Assembly: GCA_003427395.1 (NCBI GenBank)
Contig: BFEA01000003.1
Location: 448,934-469,697, forward strand
Reading direction: 5' to 3'
Length of the DNA: 20,764 bases
Origin: Chara braunii
Taxonomy: Eukaryota > Streptophyta > Charophyceae > Charales > Characeae
Below the pieces are notes generated by a model. It saw only the letters and a program-made list of their open reading frames with translations, was not told where the DNA came from and searched no databases. Shown here piece by piece: positions 7,025-15,543 of this stretch. Within the stretch, counting starts at the first letter, position 1. Every line of letters begins with the position of its first letter. The translations under genes and the position numbers were made by a program.

Positions 7025-7770
7025 ATAGATAAGGGTCGGGAGTTGTGTTTTTCGGCCCTTCGAACCGCACGTGATAGTTTCCCATCATATGACTCTCCGC
7101 CACGAATCATCGTTCGATAATGTTGTCGATAAACTAGAAGGTTTATATAGGACTACGCCAGTCTCAGCACATTGAAACTGTGGATCAAATTTCTTCAGCA
7201 TGCTTCTTTTAAACTTAGTGCGATATTTAAGCGCTAAGGTCAATGCACAAGATTCCCTCATTAAGTGAACTATCGACCATAATGATGATCGATTGTCCAC
7301 GAAAGAGTAGTAATTCAGGATGCCGAGTATTCTCAGATTGTAGAATCTTAATATGTCAGCATGATCCATGGGGACTATTCCACGTTTTGCCGTGGGTATA
7401 AAGTGTCCTTTAAAAAATCCCTGTTCTCGCAGTGATTCGACGGTTTCCTGATGGATGCATGCAACACCAATCTTTTCCTTCTTTCATACCTTCTGCTTTT
7501 ACCACACGCTATTTGGGTACCTAGGAAGAAGAATCCGGAATCAATATGTGATATTTTAATTTCTTTTTAACTCTAGTCCGAGCATACTTAGAAAGGTCGA
7601 TATAAGATCACGTATCTCAATTGCGCCAGGAAGAGGGTCGGTAATGCCTATCACAATGTCATCTGCGTATCGCACATAGCTAAGACGTCGAAAGTTCGNG
7701 TCTGCCACTTCGTGCTTGTTGTATTGCTCCTTTAGGGTCTTGTATATGTATTTGTCCAATTGATGATCCG
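7025..7770 (-). ncRNA. 3' part of a group II intron with maturase reading frame
   Basis: The domain 6 region is 7028-7059, ending TTATCTAT at the 3' splice site. Domain 5 is the 34-nt hairpin 7062-7095, with a GGAAAC-type loop and 3' strand CACGTGCGGTTC. The maturase frame ends inside domain 5. Homology to the intron fades upstream of about 7770, so domain 1 and the start of the maturase are missing or unrecognisable. Domain 5 begins GAGTC where GAGCC is usual, changing the AGC catalytic triad to AGT. Confidence 0.8.
7085..7770 (-). pseudogene. Group II intron maturase (RT palm end and domain X)
   Basis: Maturases combine reverse transcriptase and RNA-splicing domains to excise their host intron. 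Here the RT catalytic motif is in LSYVRYADDIVIG (about 7650-7690), followed by LISTFLSMLGLELK. A frameshift near 7560 leads into ISHIDSGFFFLGTQ. Domain X includes MDHADILRFYNLRILGILN, then YYSFVDNRSSLWSIVHLMRE and SCALTLALKY; the frame ends at 7085. Early RT motifs 1-4 are not seen, and frames are broken between about 7370 and 7560. The codon before FRRLSY contains an N (7699). It is inactive as found. Confidence 0.85.
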
Positions 7771-8328
7771 GCCGGTTGCTGGCCCAACCCTGCTTTGAAC
7801 ACTTTTTAATACTTTGTTGTCCCGTATCATTTATGTGTTTTTTGCTTCGCTTTTCCAAACAGGTTTCATTAGACAAAGTTACCCTAAGTGGTTCATTGTT
7901 GAGGGAACTTTGAAACGAAAGTTTTCTAGGGCGGCCAGTTACATTATTCCTTTGAGTGGAACAAATATGTGATGAGCTAATCACGTGCGCCCAAAGATAG
8001 GGCTGTTGTGGAAGTTTGTATATTTGCCAATTGACGTGGTGTTGCCCTTTTTTTTTTTTTAATGTATATTTCAGAGTATACCTTACCACTAGGTAAAAAG
8101 GGCAAGTTGGCTATATATGCCATGCATGGTTTAGGCCGTGCACTGTATGGACATCAAGACATATGGCTGGCAGAATTTTTGAACCCTCCAATAGGGTTTT
8201 TTTTAAAAAGGGATCCCCCCCTGTTTCAAAATAAAAAAAAAAGGGATCCCCACTTTTTAGGCTCCTTTTATCCATTTTTTAACTGCTTTTTTTTTTTTTT
8301 GTTGGTTTATTTGGTGTCCACTCTATGG

Positions 8329-8350
8329 ACTGGTGGTTTAAACCACCAGT
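8329..8350. repeat. 22-bp perfect palindrome ACTGGTGGTTTAAACCACCAGT
   Basis: The two 11-bp halves (ACTGGTGGTTT and AAACCACCAGT) are exact reverse complements with no loop. The half-site TACTGGTGGTT(C/T)AA also occurs alone at 197-210 and 18781-18793, and with one change at 8481-8494. Confidence 0.9.
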
Positions 8351-8385
8351 ACTTCCCAGAGTCGTGCCCGTTAACGCGCCACAAT

Positions 8386-8494
8386 TTTAGGAAATGTACG
8401 GGTTACTACAGGAGCGCCCAAGTCCATATGGCTAGAAACATTTCTACACTATTTTTTCCCGCGGCCAATAGGTGGGCAAGTATTGGTGGTTTAA
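8386..8494 (+). repeat. Diverged dispersed repeat, copy 1
   Basis: It shares TTTTAGGAAATRTACGG and AACATTTCTACAC, at similar spacing, with 8971-9070. The rest of the alignment is patchy. This may be a short non-autonomous retroelement; the second copy carries GCGGGTTCAAAGC, reminiscent of a tRNA B box. Confidence 0.5.
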
Positions 8495-8627
8495 GATGTG
8501 TGGGACGCTTGTTATTATGAACGCGGAAAAAAAAACCCTGAAAATTTAGGGCTCTGTTAACCACTTCTCGAACTAGTCATTTTTTCCAGGCTTGATATTT
8601 CTCTTGCGGAATGTTTGAACATTAGCC

Positions 8628-8744
8628 ATGAAGATGAAATTACGGGACTTTTTGTGGAAAGCTGCTTACAAAATTACAAAATCTCACCCATTGAGTTTTG
8701 GTGGTCTGGGCCTGCCAGATGTTCCAGGCCCTCAAGCTGTGTAG
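8628..8744 (+). pseudogene. Possible LINE reverse transcriptase C-terminal relic
   Basis: A 38-codon frame includes KLRDFLWKAAYKITKSHPLS and FGGLGLPDV. This resembles the post-palm region of plant LINE proteins, where FLW is followed by a GGLGL(P/R)D motif. It is short and isolated, with no flanking RT motifs, so the call rests on two small motifs. It differs from the corresponding KGGLAVLDP of the LINE at 9897-14273, so it would be another family. Confidence 0.4.
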
Positions 8745-8810
8745 TCCCACTCTGGTACTTGCTGCAAAACGGACTGGACTGGAATGCCCTTTCACTTGCC
8801 CCTTCGGTGT

Positions 8811-8957
8811 TGACTTGGGACTCTTGACCTTTCAGGGATTGACGGACTAACCTTTCAACCTGTGAGAGGTAAAGTTGACTATTCGAGCACAACTCTAGCC
8901 ACAACAATTGACCTTTCAGAGGACATATGGCCAGTTGACCTTTCGAAAGGTCAACTG
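8811..8957. repeat. TTGACCTTTC repeats ending in a 26-bp perfect palindrome
   Basis: TTGAC cores occur at 8811, 8824, 8839, 8875, 8908 and 8935, with an inverted GGTCAA at 8949. Three extend to TTGACCTTTC. The last forms the perfect 26-bp palindrome CAGTTGACCTTTC-GAAAGGTCAACTG (8932-8957). TTGAC(C/T) is the plant WRKY W-box core, so regulatory function is possible but unproven; local duplication of a short unit is the simpler reading. Confidence 0.85.
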
Positions 8958-8970
8958 TAAATTTTGAATT

Positions 8971-9070
8971 TTAGGAAATATACGGACGACCCTTATGGAT
9001 CAACCCAAGCTGCACACACAAAACATTTCTACACAGTTTTAGGTACAGGTCGCGGGTTCAAAGCACACAG
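8971..9070 (+). repeat. Diverged dispersed repeat, copy 2
   Basis: Partner of 8386-8494. It lies directly between the palindrome at 8932-8957 and the gypsy pol relic. Confidence 0.5.
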
Positions 9071-9139
9071 GGTCAATGGGCAACTATACAGTGGGCTAGG
9101 GAAGGTTTGGGGATCGAGTCATGGTATTTGCAATGTTGC

Positions 9140-9896
9140 ACGAACTGGGTGAAACCCTTTCACCCCGGCCGTCGTAAATTCAAGGTCCTTCGAGAACTCT
9201 TTAATCCAAGGCAAGACCCTTACCTAAGCATGAACTACATTGGGAGCGGTTTCTAGAAGTTTTGTTCTAGTGAACCATCTGTCGTCCTCAGGTTCCTGGT
9301 AAGCAAACCTGACTTTGTACTGCTTGTGGGGATGACCTCTACCTTCCGTGCGGAATACATCCTTCTAGTATTTGGTTTATGTCATAGCCATCCATATCTG
9401 CCGGAATCATAGATCTGCATGAAGGAAATTGTTCACTAGTGACACAAGCCAGCTACTTTGATGCATGAAAGACTGGATACATATGGAGGTGAGTTGTATA
9501 CTATCCTATATGATGGTCCATCTTCTCCACCTTTGACTTCTACGGTAGGCTGCAGCCCTCTATATGCGGGCAAGAGCTTTTGTGAGACGTTTTCTTCTGG
9601 TGCGAATCCCTTTGACTTGACTGATTAAGCTGCCTACCTTGAACTGTGAGGGTCTGCGGTGCTTATTCGCTTGTTCAACCATACGATGTTGGGCTTTTCT
9701 AAGGTTTTCGATCACCTTTTCAACTTCCTTCTTGTGCTGCAGAGCAAACTTTCTTGTATTGGGGAGTAACCTCTGAATCTGTTCCCAGTTCAGTCCTTCA
9801 AACAACCTATGTGGTCTAAAGGACTTATGCAGCTCATTAGGAGTTATGGAAGTAGCTAGGTGTACGCTACTTTATAGGCACGAGCTACTTCAGGAA
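9140..9896 (-). pseudogene. Ty3/gypsy integrase C-terminal part and chromo-like tail
   Basis: The minus strand starts in frame with the integrase segment PEVARAY, then SSVHLATSITPNELHKSF and LFEGLNWEQIQRLLPNTRKF. Next is a basic coiled segment (RKAQHRMVEQANKHRRPSQF) and KVG, typical of the GPY/F-type module. Further on, with frameshifts, SEFAPEEN-, LLPAYRG- and GGEDGPSYRIVY-like segments precede a chromodomain-like KQYKVRFAYQEPEDDRWFT and LLETAPNVVHA. Integrase inserts element cDNA into chromosomes; the tail often guides target choice. A 1-nt deletion (near 9873) and several stops are present. Confidence 0.85.
9892..9896. repeat. LINE target-site duplication, left copy (AGGAA)
   Basis: AGGAA at 9892-9896 is repeated at 14274-14278 on the other side of the LINE. 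Removing the LINE and one copy joins integrase codons for DEMIP and EVARAY in frame, which supports this as the insertion point. Confidence 0.75.
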
Positions 9897-10396
9897 CGGC
9901 ATGGGAGGAGGCGGCCCCAATACACAACCTCATTATGGAACAACAATTGGTGGACCCCTATCGAACCCTCCAGCCAAGCTCCAAAGCCTTTACCTACTTC
10001 GAGTGTAATCGTAGCCAGCGCATCTCAGCGTCAAGGATCGACTTCTTCCTCACAGCGGAAAGCGTTCAGGGCGCAATTCAAACAACAGGAATCAGCGACC
10101 TACCGTACTTTTCGGGACTTGACCACAAGTACATTTACTTGAATCTAGTTCTTGAAGCGGGAGCGAAAAGAGGACCGAGCTTCTTCAAGGTTAACAACTT
10201 TGTATTGGATACACAAATCATGAAGCAGCACATCGTGGAAACGTGTGAAGCCTATGACACCCATACCACTTCCTTCCAACAACTGGTGGGAAGATTATCA
10301 ATGGCCACGGCCAAGGCCTCGCGCATACTGGCCACTAGAAGATCAGCAAAAGGAAAGGAGTTGGAAGCAATTCTAAGACTGATAGAGATAACCTAG
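9897..10396 (+). pseudogene. LINE endonuclease C-terminal part
   Basis: The frame is open from the element's first base and reads HNLIMEQQLVDPYRTLQP, then KAFTYF and SASRIDFFLTAESV, the usual order D-x-R ... TYF ... SRIDFFL of APE endonucleases in L1-like LINEs; a divergent S/GLDHK follows in place of SDH. The catalytic N-terminal residues are absent through truncation. A single in-frame TAG (10394-10396) ends the stretch; the same frame continues after it to 10579. Confidence 0.8.
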
Positions 10397-11484
10397 TTGC
10401 TCAACCAGGTTCGACAGATCTGGAAGAAACACTGGACGCGGCTAGACGAAAACTGGTTGAATGAAAGTCTTGGAAAGAAGCAGGCGTACGACAACGTGCA
10501 CGTGTCAAAGAATTGGAACAAGGCGTTCTACAAGGGTCTCTACACTTCCAGAGGAACCAATTGCCACAAGCAGCTGTAAGGGAGCTAAGACACAAGTTCT
10601 TGAACCATCTTGACAAGACCTTGTCACAAGCGCAGAGAGATGAGCTGAATAAACCACTTACTCGAGTAGAAGTCAGAGCAGCGTTTCATTCGCTGTAACC
10701 GAACAAGACACAGGGGCGAGATGGATTACCCAAAGAGTTTTGGCAAACCTTTCGGCCAGTCTTCGAACAAGAATATATGACCTTCCTAAGCAAGTCTGAG
10801 ACTGAGGAAGGATTGGGAAAATACAAAAGCACGGGAGTGGTCACCTTGCTATACAAAAAAGTCGATACAACGGACATCAAGCACTATAGGCCGATTACGG
10901 TATTGGCTGTAGTATACAAAGTATTAGCCAAACTCTTGGCCAACTGCCTCTGATCAAACTGGATTCATCCCTGGAAGATTCATCCTAGACAGCGTCATGA
11001 CTCTGGCAGAGTCCACACACTACATCAAATACTTCGAAAAGTCTTACGACCAAGTCAACTGGAACTTCCAGCAGCAGTGTATGGAGCGGATGGGGGTGGG
11101 ACCCAATTTTAGAAGAGGGTCAGAGTACTATACAATGACTCCCATAGCTAGGTACAACTTAACGGCTTCCTCTCCGATCCCTTCAAGATGTCACGCTCAG
11201 TTCTCCAAGGAGACCCACTAGCGGCACCTTTATTTCTCTTTATGATGGAAGCGATAGCCTCCCTTCTGCGAAAGTACCCTTCTATTGACAAATTGATAGC
11301 AGCACCGACTCTCCCTAGACATGCGGTTTCCTTACCAAGCGCACTGCTCTTTGCAGATGATCTCGCAACGATTATCAAAGCCTCTTGAGGCATCCTTTCA
11401 GGGACTTACCAAAGCCATGCAAGCATTCCAGTTGGCTTCAAAAATGAAAGTCAAATGGCACAAGACCATGGGATGGTGGCTGGT
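10397..11484 (+). pseudogene. LINE reverse transcriptase, fingers and palm, several frames
   Basis: Fragments in three frames give successive RT motifs. QLPQAAVRELRHKFLNHL belongs to the linker. A stop (10696-10698) precedes NKTQGRDGLPKEFW (motif 0/1, usually APGPDGLP). TGVVTLLYKKVDTTDIKHYR and PITVLAVVYKVLAKLLA form RT motif 2. FIPGRFILDSVM follows, then YDQVNW, SVLQGDPLAAPLFLFMMEAI and the catalytic FADD motif in LLFADDLATIIKAS (about 11344-11385). The copy is disrupted by at least four frame changes. RT primes on nicked target DNA to copy the element RNA. Confidence 0.9.
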
Positions 11485-11834
11485 GGGCTGTCCACGGCCT
11501 CCTCAAGAGGCCTCCCCTGAGGGATTCGAGTGGCAAAACCCGAGATCGCCCCTGCGCTATTTGGGAATTAAGCTCGCAGATACAAACCTCGATCAGGCCA
11601 TAGCACCAGAGATGTTGACGAAGATGATACGCAAAATGGACACATGGTCCAGCACCTACGGGCTGTCTACGACCTCCTCAAGAGGCCTCCCCGGAGGGAT
11701 TCAAGTGGCAAAACCTGAGATCGTCCCTGCGCTATTTGGGAATTAAGCTCGCGGATACAGGCCTCGATCAGGCCATGGCACGAGAGATGCTGACGAAGAT
11801 GATACACAAAATGGACACATGGTCCAACACCTAC
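11485..11834 (+). repeat. 175-bp tandem duplication inside the LINE
   Basis: Unit 1 (11485-11659) and unit 2 (11660-11834) both start GGGCTGTCYACG and end AMCACCTAC, with roughly ten to fifteen substitutions between them. Both encode PLRYLG/FGN-like and GIKLADTxLDQA peptide segments. As 175 is not a multiple of three, the duplication shifts the frame; the frames before and after differ by exactly this amount. Confidence 0.95.
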
Positions 11835-12401
11835 ATGTCGGTATTCGAAAGGGCGTTGGTGTTAAACACGTCCATCTTCTCCATGATGTGGTACACAGCT
11901 ACCATTTGGACATTAGAAGACAACATGGTTACAACTCTCAAACGACGAGCTACTGCTCAACTATGGACTGGAAACCCGGGTTCACAACACTTCATACCCA
12001 AGGTGGCGTGGTCACACCTTATCCAACCAAGAGACAAAGGTGGACTGGCAGTCCTCGATCCAACCATCCAAACGAAGGCCCTTCAAATAAAGTGGATTGT
12101 CAAACTGTTGGTACAGCAACAATTGCCTTGGACCACGCTCGCCCTGCATAGGATCAGACAGCTGCCCAAAGCCACCACTCCACCCAATATGCAAGGCCTC
12201 TTTTGGATAATGTCGAAATCCTGGGCAACCTGCAGCATTGCCCACTGGAGGGACCAGCAACAACAGCTATCGCCGCCGACTCGCTCGGAGTACTGGATGT
12301 ATCTCATCAGGATCTGGCGAGAGATCTTCCCAGCCAAAGTTCGAAGCCCAACCACCAAAGAGGAAGTCCTGCATCAGCCCCTCTTCTGCAACCAATGTTG
12401 A
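11736..12401 (+). pseudogene. LINE protein, thumb and connection region
   Basis: This 221-codon frame contains GIKLADTGLDQAMAREMLTK and the conserved post-palm motif WSHLIQPRDKGGLAVLDP, where plant LINEs have PKxxGGLGLLD. It then runs through a Trp-rich segment and ends at 12401. The next segment (12402-13011) is frameshifted and only partly open, for example around 12563-12844. Confidence 0.85.
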
Positions 12402-13011
12402 AAGACCCAGGCGATAAAGCATGGACCCTGATGACACAGGATACCCGCTGGATCACGTGGTTGGAATGGGGAGTTTGGCAGATTCAACATATCTGGAACC
12501 ATTAGTTCAATCGTTGGAAGACAACCTCGAGACCGAGAATCTCTCTCAAAGGTTGCCACGACTTGGAGGCCAGTAGGCAGGCGCTGCTACAATCTATACC
12601 ACTGGATTGGGTGGCACTATTACAAGCCCCCACCACCTGGACACAAGGGGAGTGGGCCACGTGGCTGACAGAAGACACCACCCCACAAAGACATTGTCAT
12701 ATCAAGTCAACAGGACCGACAGGGGACTGGGACTGTGGACCATCCACGACATCGAACAGCCAGGGATCAGTATCAGCAGGGTCTAAAAAACAGTACGCGC
12801 CAGGGTCACAACCAAACCGTCTCTCCTCAGGAAAATCAGAGTAGTGGAGGATGACGTCTACAGAACCTTCCAGCCAGGAACAACCTTACAAGACTTGGAG
12901 TTCGACCCTGTTGAGTGGGCATGGAAAACAAGATCCACACCAATGGGGGCACAAAAGCGCACCAACATCCTAGACTAGTCGACCAGTTTCGGCTATAGAC
13001 TCAAACGAAGG

Positions 13012-13581
13012 TTGGTAAACACAAAGCCTCACCATGTCCCAGCGATGGGGGAAACACACCCCGAGATGCCTAGGCAACACGGGGAAGATAGATTGGCAGG
13101 TCCCTCTCGCCATCAAGCCTTGCCGATCAATACATGGCTCAATAGGAGAAGGTTTGAAACAACTAGAAGAGATGACAGCTGCGCAATCTGCAATGAAGGC
13201 TCTCTCGAGGATGTGCCACATTGTCTAATAAACTGCCCAAACACAAAGGATTTTTGGAGGAGAGCGCGGGAGTATTGGGCAATGATAGTCGGCACATCGT
13301 TGCCAGCCAGCCTGTTGACACTCCTAACACGTATGGCACATCCACGTTTTTGTGAAAACTGGCATTCAACCCTCTTCGGAAGATTTCGGCCCTTAGCATT
13401 GTGGACCGTATGGACGACACGTTGCAAACAAATGAAGGACGGCCAAAATACACCAACCCGAGAGGCCTGGGAGCATGTTCTACAACTACACACGGAATAC
13501 CGGGCGGATTGGCATCGAGTAACCAAGAATATCAAGAACTACCCTACAAAAAAGCAAACAATCATCAATGATAGACTTTGA
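13012..13581 (+). pseudogene. LINE protein C-terminus with zf-RVT zinc finger
   Basis: The 189-codon frame holds a C-x2-C-x9-H-x4-C finger (SCAICNEGSLEDVPHCLINC, Cys57, Cys60, His70, Cys75 of this frame) followed by FWRRAREYW. This is the zf-RVT arrangement seen at the end of many plant LINE polyproteins and thought to help RNA binding. The frame ends at TGA 13579-13581, the probable end of the LINE coding region. Confidence 0.85.
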
Positions 13582-14273
13582 ACGGGCAAGCTCGACACAG
13601 TGTAGGGTGATCCCCCGAGAATGATATGGAAACAAAGAACAAGGGAGGGACCAGGCAAGGGACCCAGACTCTTTACAAATGGTGCGTTCACAGAACAGCT
13701 TAGCAGACATAAACTCCTGCATAGTACGATCCAAAGACCAGGAGTTTAAGAAAATAGGGAGTTGGACGAAGGTCGATTGAGCGACAATCGAGACCTCATG
13801 CCTCTTTTTTCAGAGGCAACAAAGAGGCGGAGGTGTTGTAGGTAAAGGGGAAGAAACAACAGTAGTCGGGTTGAGGGTCTAAAGTGAGGATAGGTGGAAA
13901 GAAAGAGGGGAGGGAGAAGTTACACAGAGGAAAATAGAGGTACGTTGAGGGTGTAGCACGACGGGACACTCCGCAGGGGTTTCATTTCTTCCAGGTCATT
14001 TCAGCCTTCTTACATCTTAAGTGCAACCTGGGGGTAGGATTGCCATTTCATTAGGCTCCTAAATGCAACCCGGCAAATAGACAAGTTCTTTCGTTTATCC
14101 GATTTTGTCTTTGTGCAGGAAAAGCATGTAGATTGATCGGAGAAAGGGACACTGGACCGGGTTTCCGGTATGAGCCTAATCTGGGTAATGGCTCCAGTCT
14201 TTCGGGTTGAGATGTGGAGGGATTCCAGACCTCCTTTTGTTTCAAATATAATAAAATAATTAGGAAAAGAAAA
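13582..14273 (+). other. LINE 3' untranslated region and A-rich tail
   Basis: About 690 bp between the LINE stop codon and the right target duplication lacks coding motifs on either strand. It ends in an AT- then A-rich tail rather than pure poly(A). The minus-strand open frame entering here from 14336 is gypsy integrase only to about 14274 and continues by chance. Confidence 0.7.
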
Positions 14274-14278
14274 AGGAA
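14274..14278. repeat. LINE target-site duplication, right copy (AGGAA)
   Basis: Second copy of AGGAA, immediately after the A-rich tail and directly before the gypsy integrase sequence resumes. Confidence 0.75.
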
Positions 14279-15050
14279 TCATTTCATCCCAATTCACTTG
14301 AACGGGTTTAATATACATTTTGAGTAATTGTTGCAAGGTCTTATTTATTTGTTCGGTCTGGCGGTTTGTCTCTGGATGACGACCTGACTACATCAACAGC
14401 TTAAGAGCCGTAAACTTTCATGAGATCTTGCTAGTTCTGGCTGGTAAACCGCACGTCTCTGTTACTAACTATTGGCAGTGGTATGCCATGCTCACTTATG
14501 CACAAGTTGAAGAGCTTCTCTATAACTAATTCAGTATTTTACTTTGCAACGGTACGAAGATCGTATACTTGCTAAATCGATCTATTACGCCACGACTTGA
14601 CTTTTTCCATGCCTACTCCTAACCCTTGTATCCATGAAGTCAATGGAAACAGACTCTCCGGGTCCAGTTGGGATAGGCAAGGGTCTCAAAAGACCTTGGG
14701 GTGCTCTTGTGGTCTTGTTGCGTTGGCAAACTTTACAACTGCGGGCATACTCTATACAGTCTACTTTCATAATACTACAGTCTACTTTCATAATACTCTA
14801 TACTGTCTACTTTCATAATACTCTATACAGTCCACTTTCATGCCAGGCCATGTATATGACATCGATGGGTTGCCTAACGTTTTTGGCCAGCCAAAGTGTC
14901 CTTCTGTATCATGGCTTTCCCCTAAGATCAAACTGCGGATCTCTTCACTATTGGGGACCCACAATCTATCAATGACATTTGTCTTCTCAAAGAGTAGCCC
15001 GGTTGTGGTTTTGTAATTTGGTTCGCTATAAGGGGTTTCCTAACCTTTTT
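14279..15050 (-). pseudogene. Ty3/gypsy integrase, zinc finger and catalytic core
   Basis: From 15050 downwards on the minus strand: DRLWVPNSEEIRSLILGESH and DTEGHFGW give the His pair, and RSCKVCQRNKT the Cys pair of the HHCC finger. SVSIDFMD supplies the first core Asp. RFSKYTIFVPL and IVSNRDVRFTS carry the second Asp. QTEQ(A)NK-like sequence, LQQLLKMYIKPVQVNWDEMI and P end at the LINE. A repeat expansion (14749-14842) breaks the finger, and stops occur in the core. Confidence 0.85.
14749..14842 (-). repeat. Tandem repeat of a ~25-bp unit inside integrase
   Basis: Four units of ATTATGAAAGTAGACTGTAT(AGAGT), one shortened to 21 bp and one starting degenerate, lie between the WPGMKVDC position and the Cys pair. 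The encoded unit is MKVDCIEY, so codons of the integrase finger were locally amplified. Confidence 0.9.
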
Positions 15051-15149
15051 TAGGAGATCACTGTAGATTGGGTCCTGAGCGTATGCATCTTTGATTTTCT
15101 GTTGTAGATCTACCCCTATGTCCAGATAATGCATGATTGCTCCAAAGTA

Positions 15150-15543
15150 ATCCGCCCTTCTACTTAGAGCATCGGCTACCACATTATACTTGCCTTTAAC
15201 GAGCTTCAACTATCTCTGCTGCTCACCTAGTCAGTTTGGGTGTCATCTTGGCTTGCGTCTTAAGCCATCTCAAAGTTTCATGATCCGAGTAAACTTTAAA
15301 GTGCCTCCCACGCAGGTAATGTCTCCAATGATCTAATGCCTGCCTGAGAGCGTAGAGTTCTCTCTCATACATCGAGGTTGCTATTTTATGTGAAGGCAAC
15401 CTAGCTGACATGAACTCTACCGGTCTATAGCCATTTCCGCCATTGTACTGTAACATAGCGCCTATGCCATATTGGCTTGCATCTGTTGTGACGATGAAAG
15501 GCAATGAGGGATTAGCTACCTTGAGGACAAGGTATTCTACCAA
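15150..15543 (-). pseudogene. Ty3/gypsy RNase H
   Basis: An open stretch (15543-15223) contains FIVTTDASQYGIGAMLQY (first Asp), YERELYALRQALDHWRHYL (Glu) and FKVYSDHETLRWLKTQ (second Asp), all expected catalytic residues of gypsy RNase H. The downstream end motif NVVADALSRR follows in another frame near 15165, marking the RNase H to integrase transition. RNase H degrades the RNA of the replication hybrid. The core looks well preserved. Confidence 0.9.

Larger units (their letters stand above)
7771..8627. other. AT-rich stretch with homopolymers, no gene recognised
   Basis: An open frame continues upstream of the maturase fragment on the minus strand to 8089 but shows no RT motifs. Long T or A runs occur at about 8048-8061, 8230-8243 and 8287-8300. 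GGGATCCCC-like words at 8210-8250 repeat locally. No protein-coding signal was found on either strand. Confidence 0.4.
9897..14273 (+). mobile_element. 5'-truncated L1-like LINE inserted in the gypsy integrase
   Basis: The 4.38-kb element starts inside an APE-type endonuclease domain. It carries a reverse transcriptase (10400-12400), a C-terminal zf-RVT type zinc finger (13180-13236), a 3' UTR (13582-14240) and an A-rich tail (14242-14273, for example AATATAATAAAATAATT). It is flanked by AGGAA duplications and lies antiparallel to gypsy. Missing ORF1 and the endonuclease N-terminus indicate 5' truncation typical of target-primed reverse transcription. Stops and frameshifts make it inactive. 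Confidence 0.9.

Noticed and set aside
7771-8089. Upstream continuation of the maturase frame as an RT N-terminus
   Set aside because: No early RT motifs are visible; the frame is probably open by chance next to the organelle insert.
12012-12358. Minus-strand frames overlapping the LINE C-terminal region
   Set aside because: They are shadows of the LINE coding strand without domain motifs.
14010-14273. Continuation of gypsy integrase beyond VNWDEMIP
   Set aside because: The frame stays open by chance into the LINE 3' UTR; the real integrase continues at 9896.
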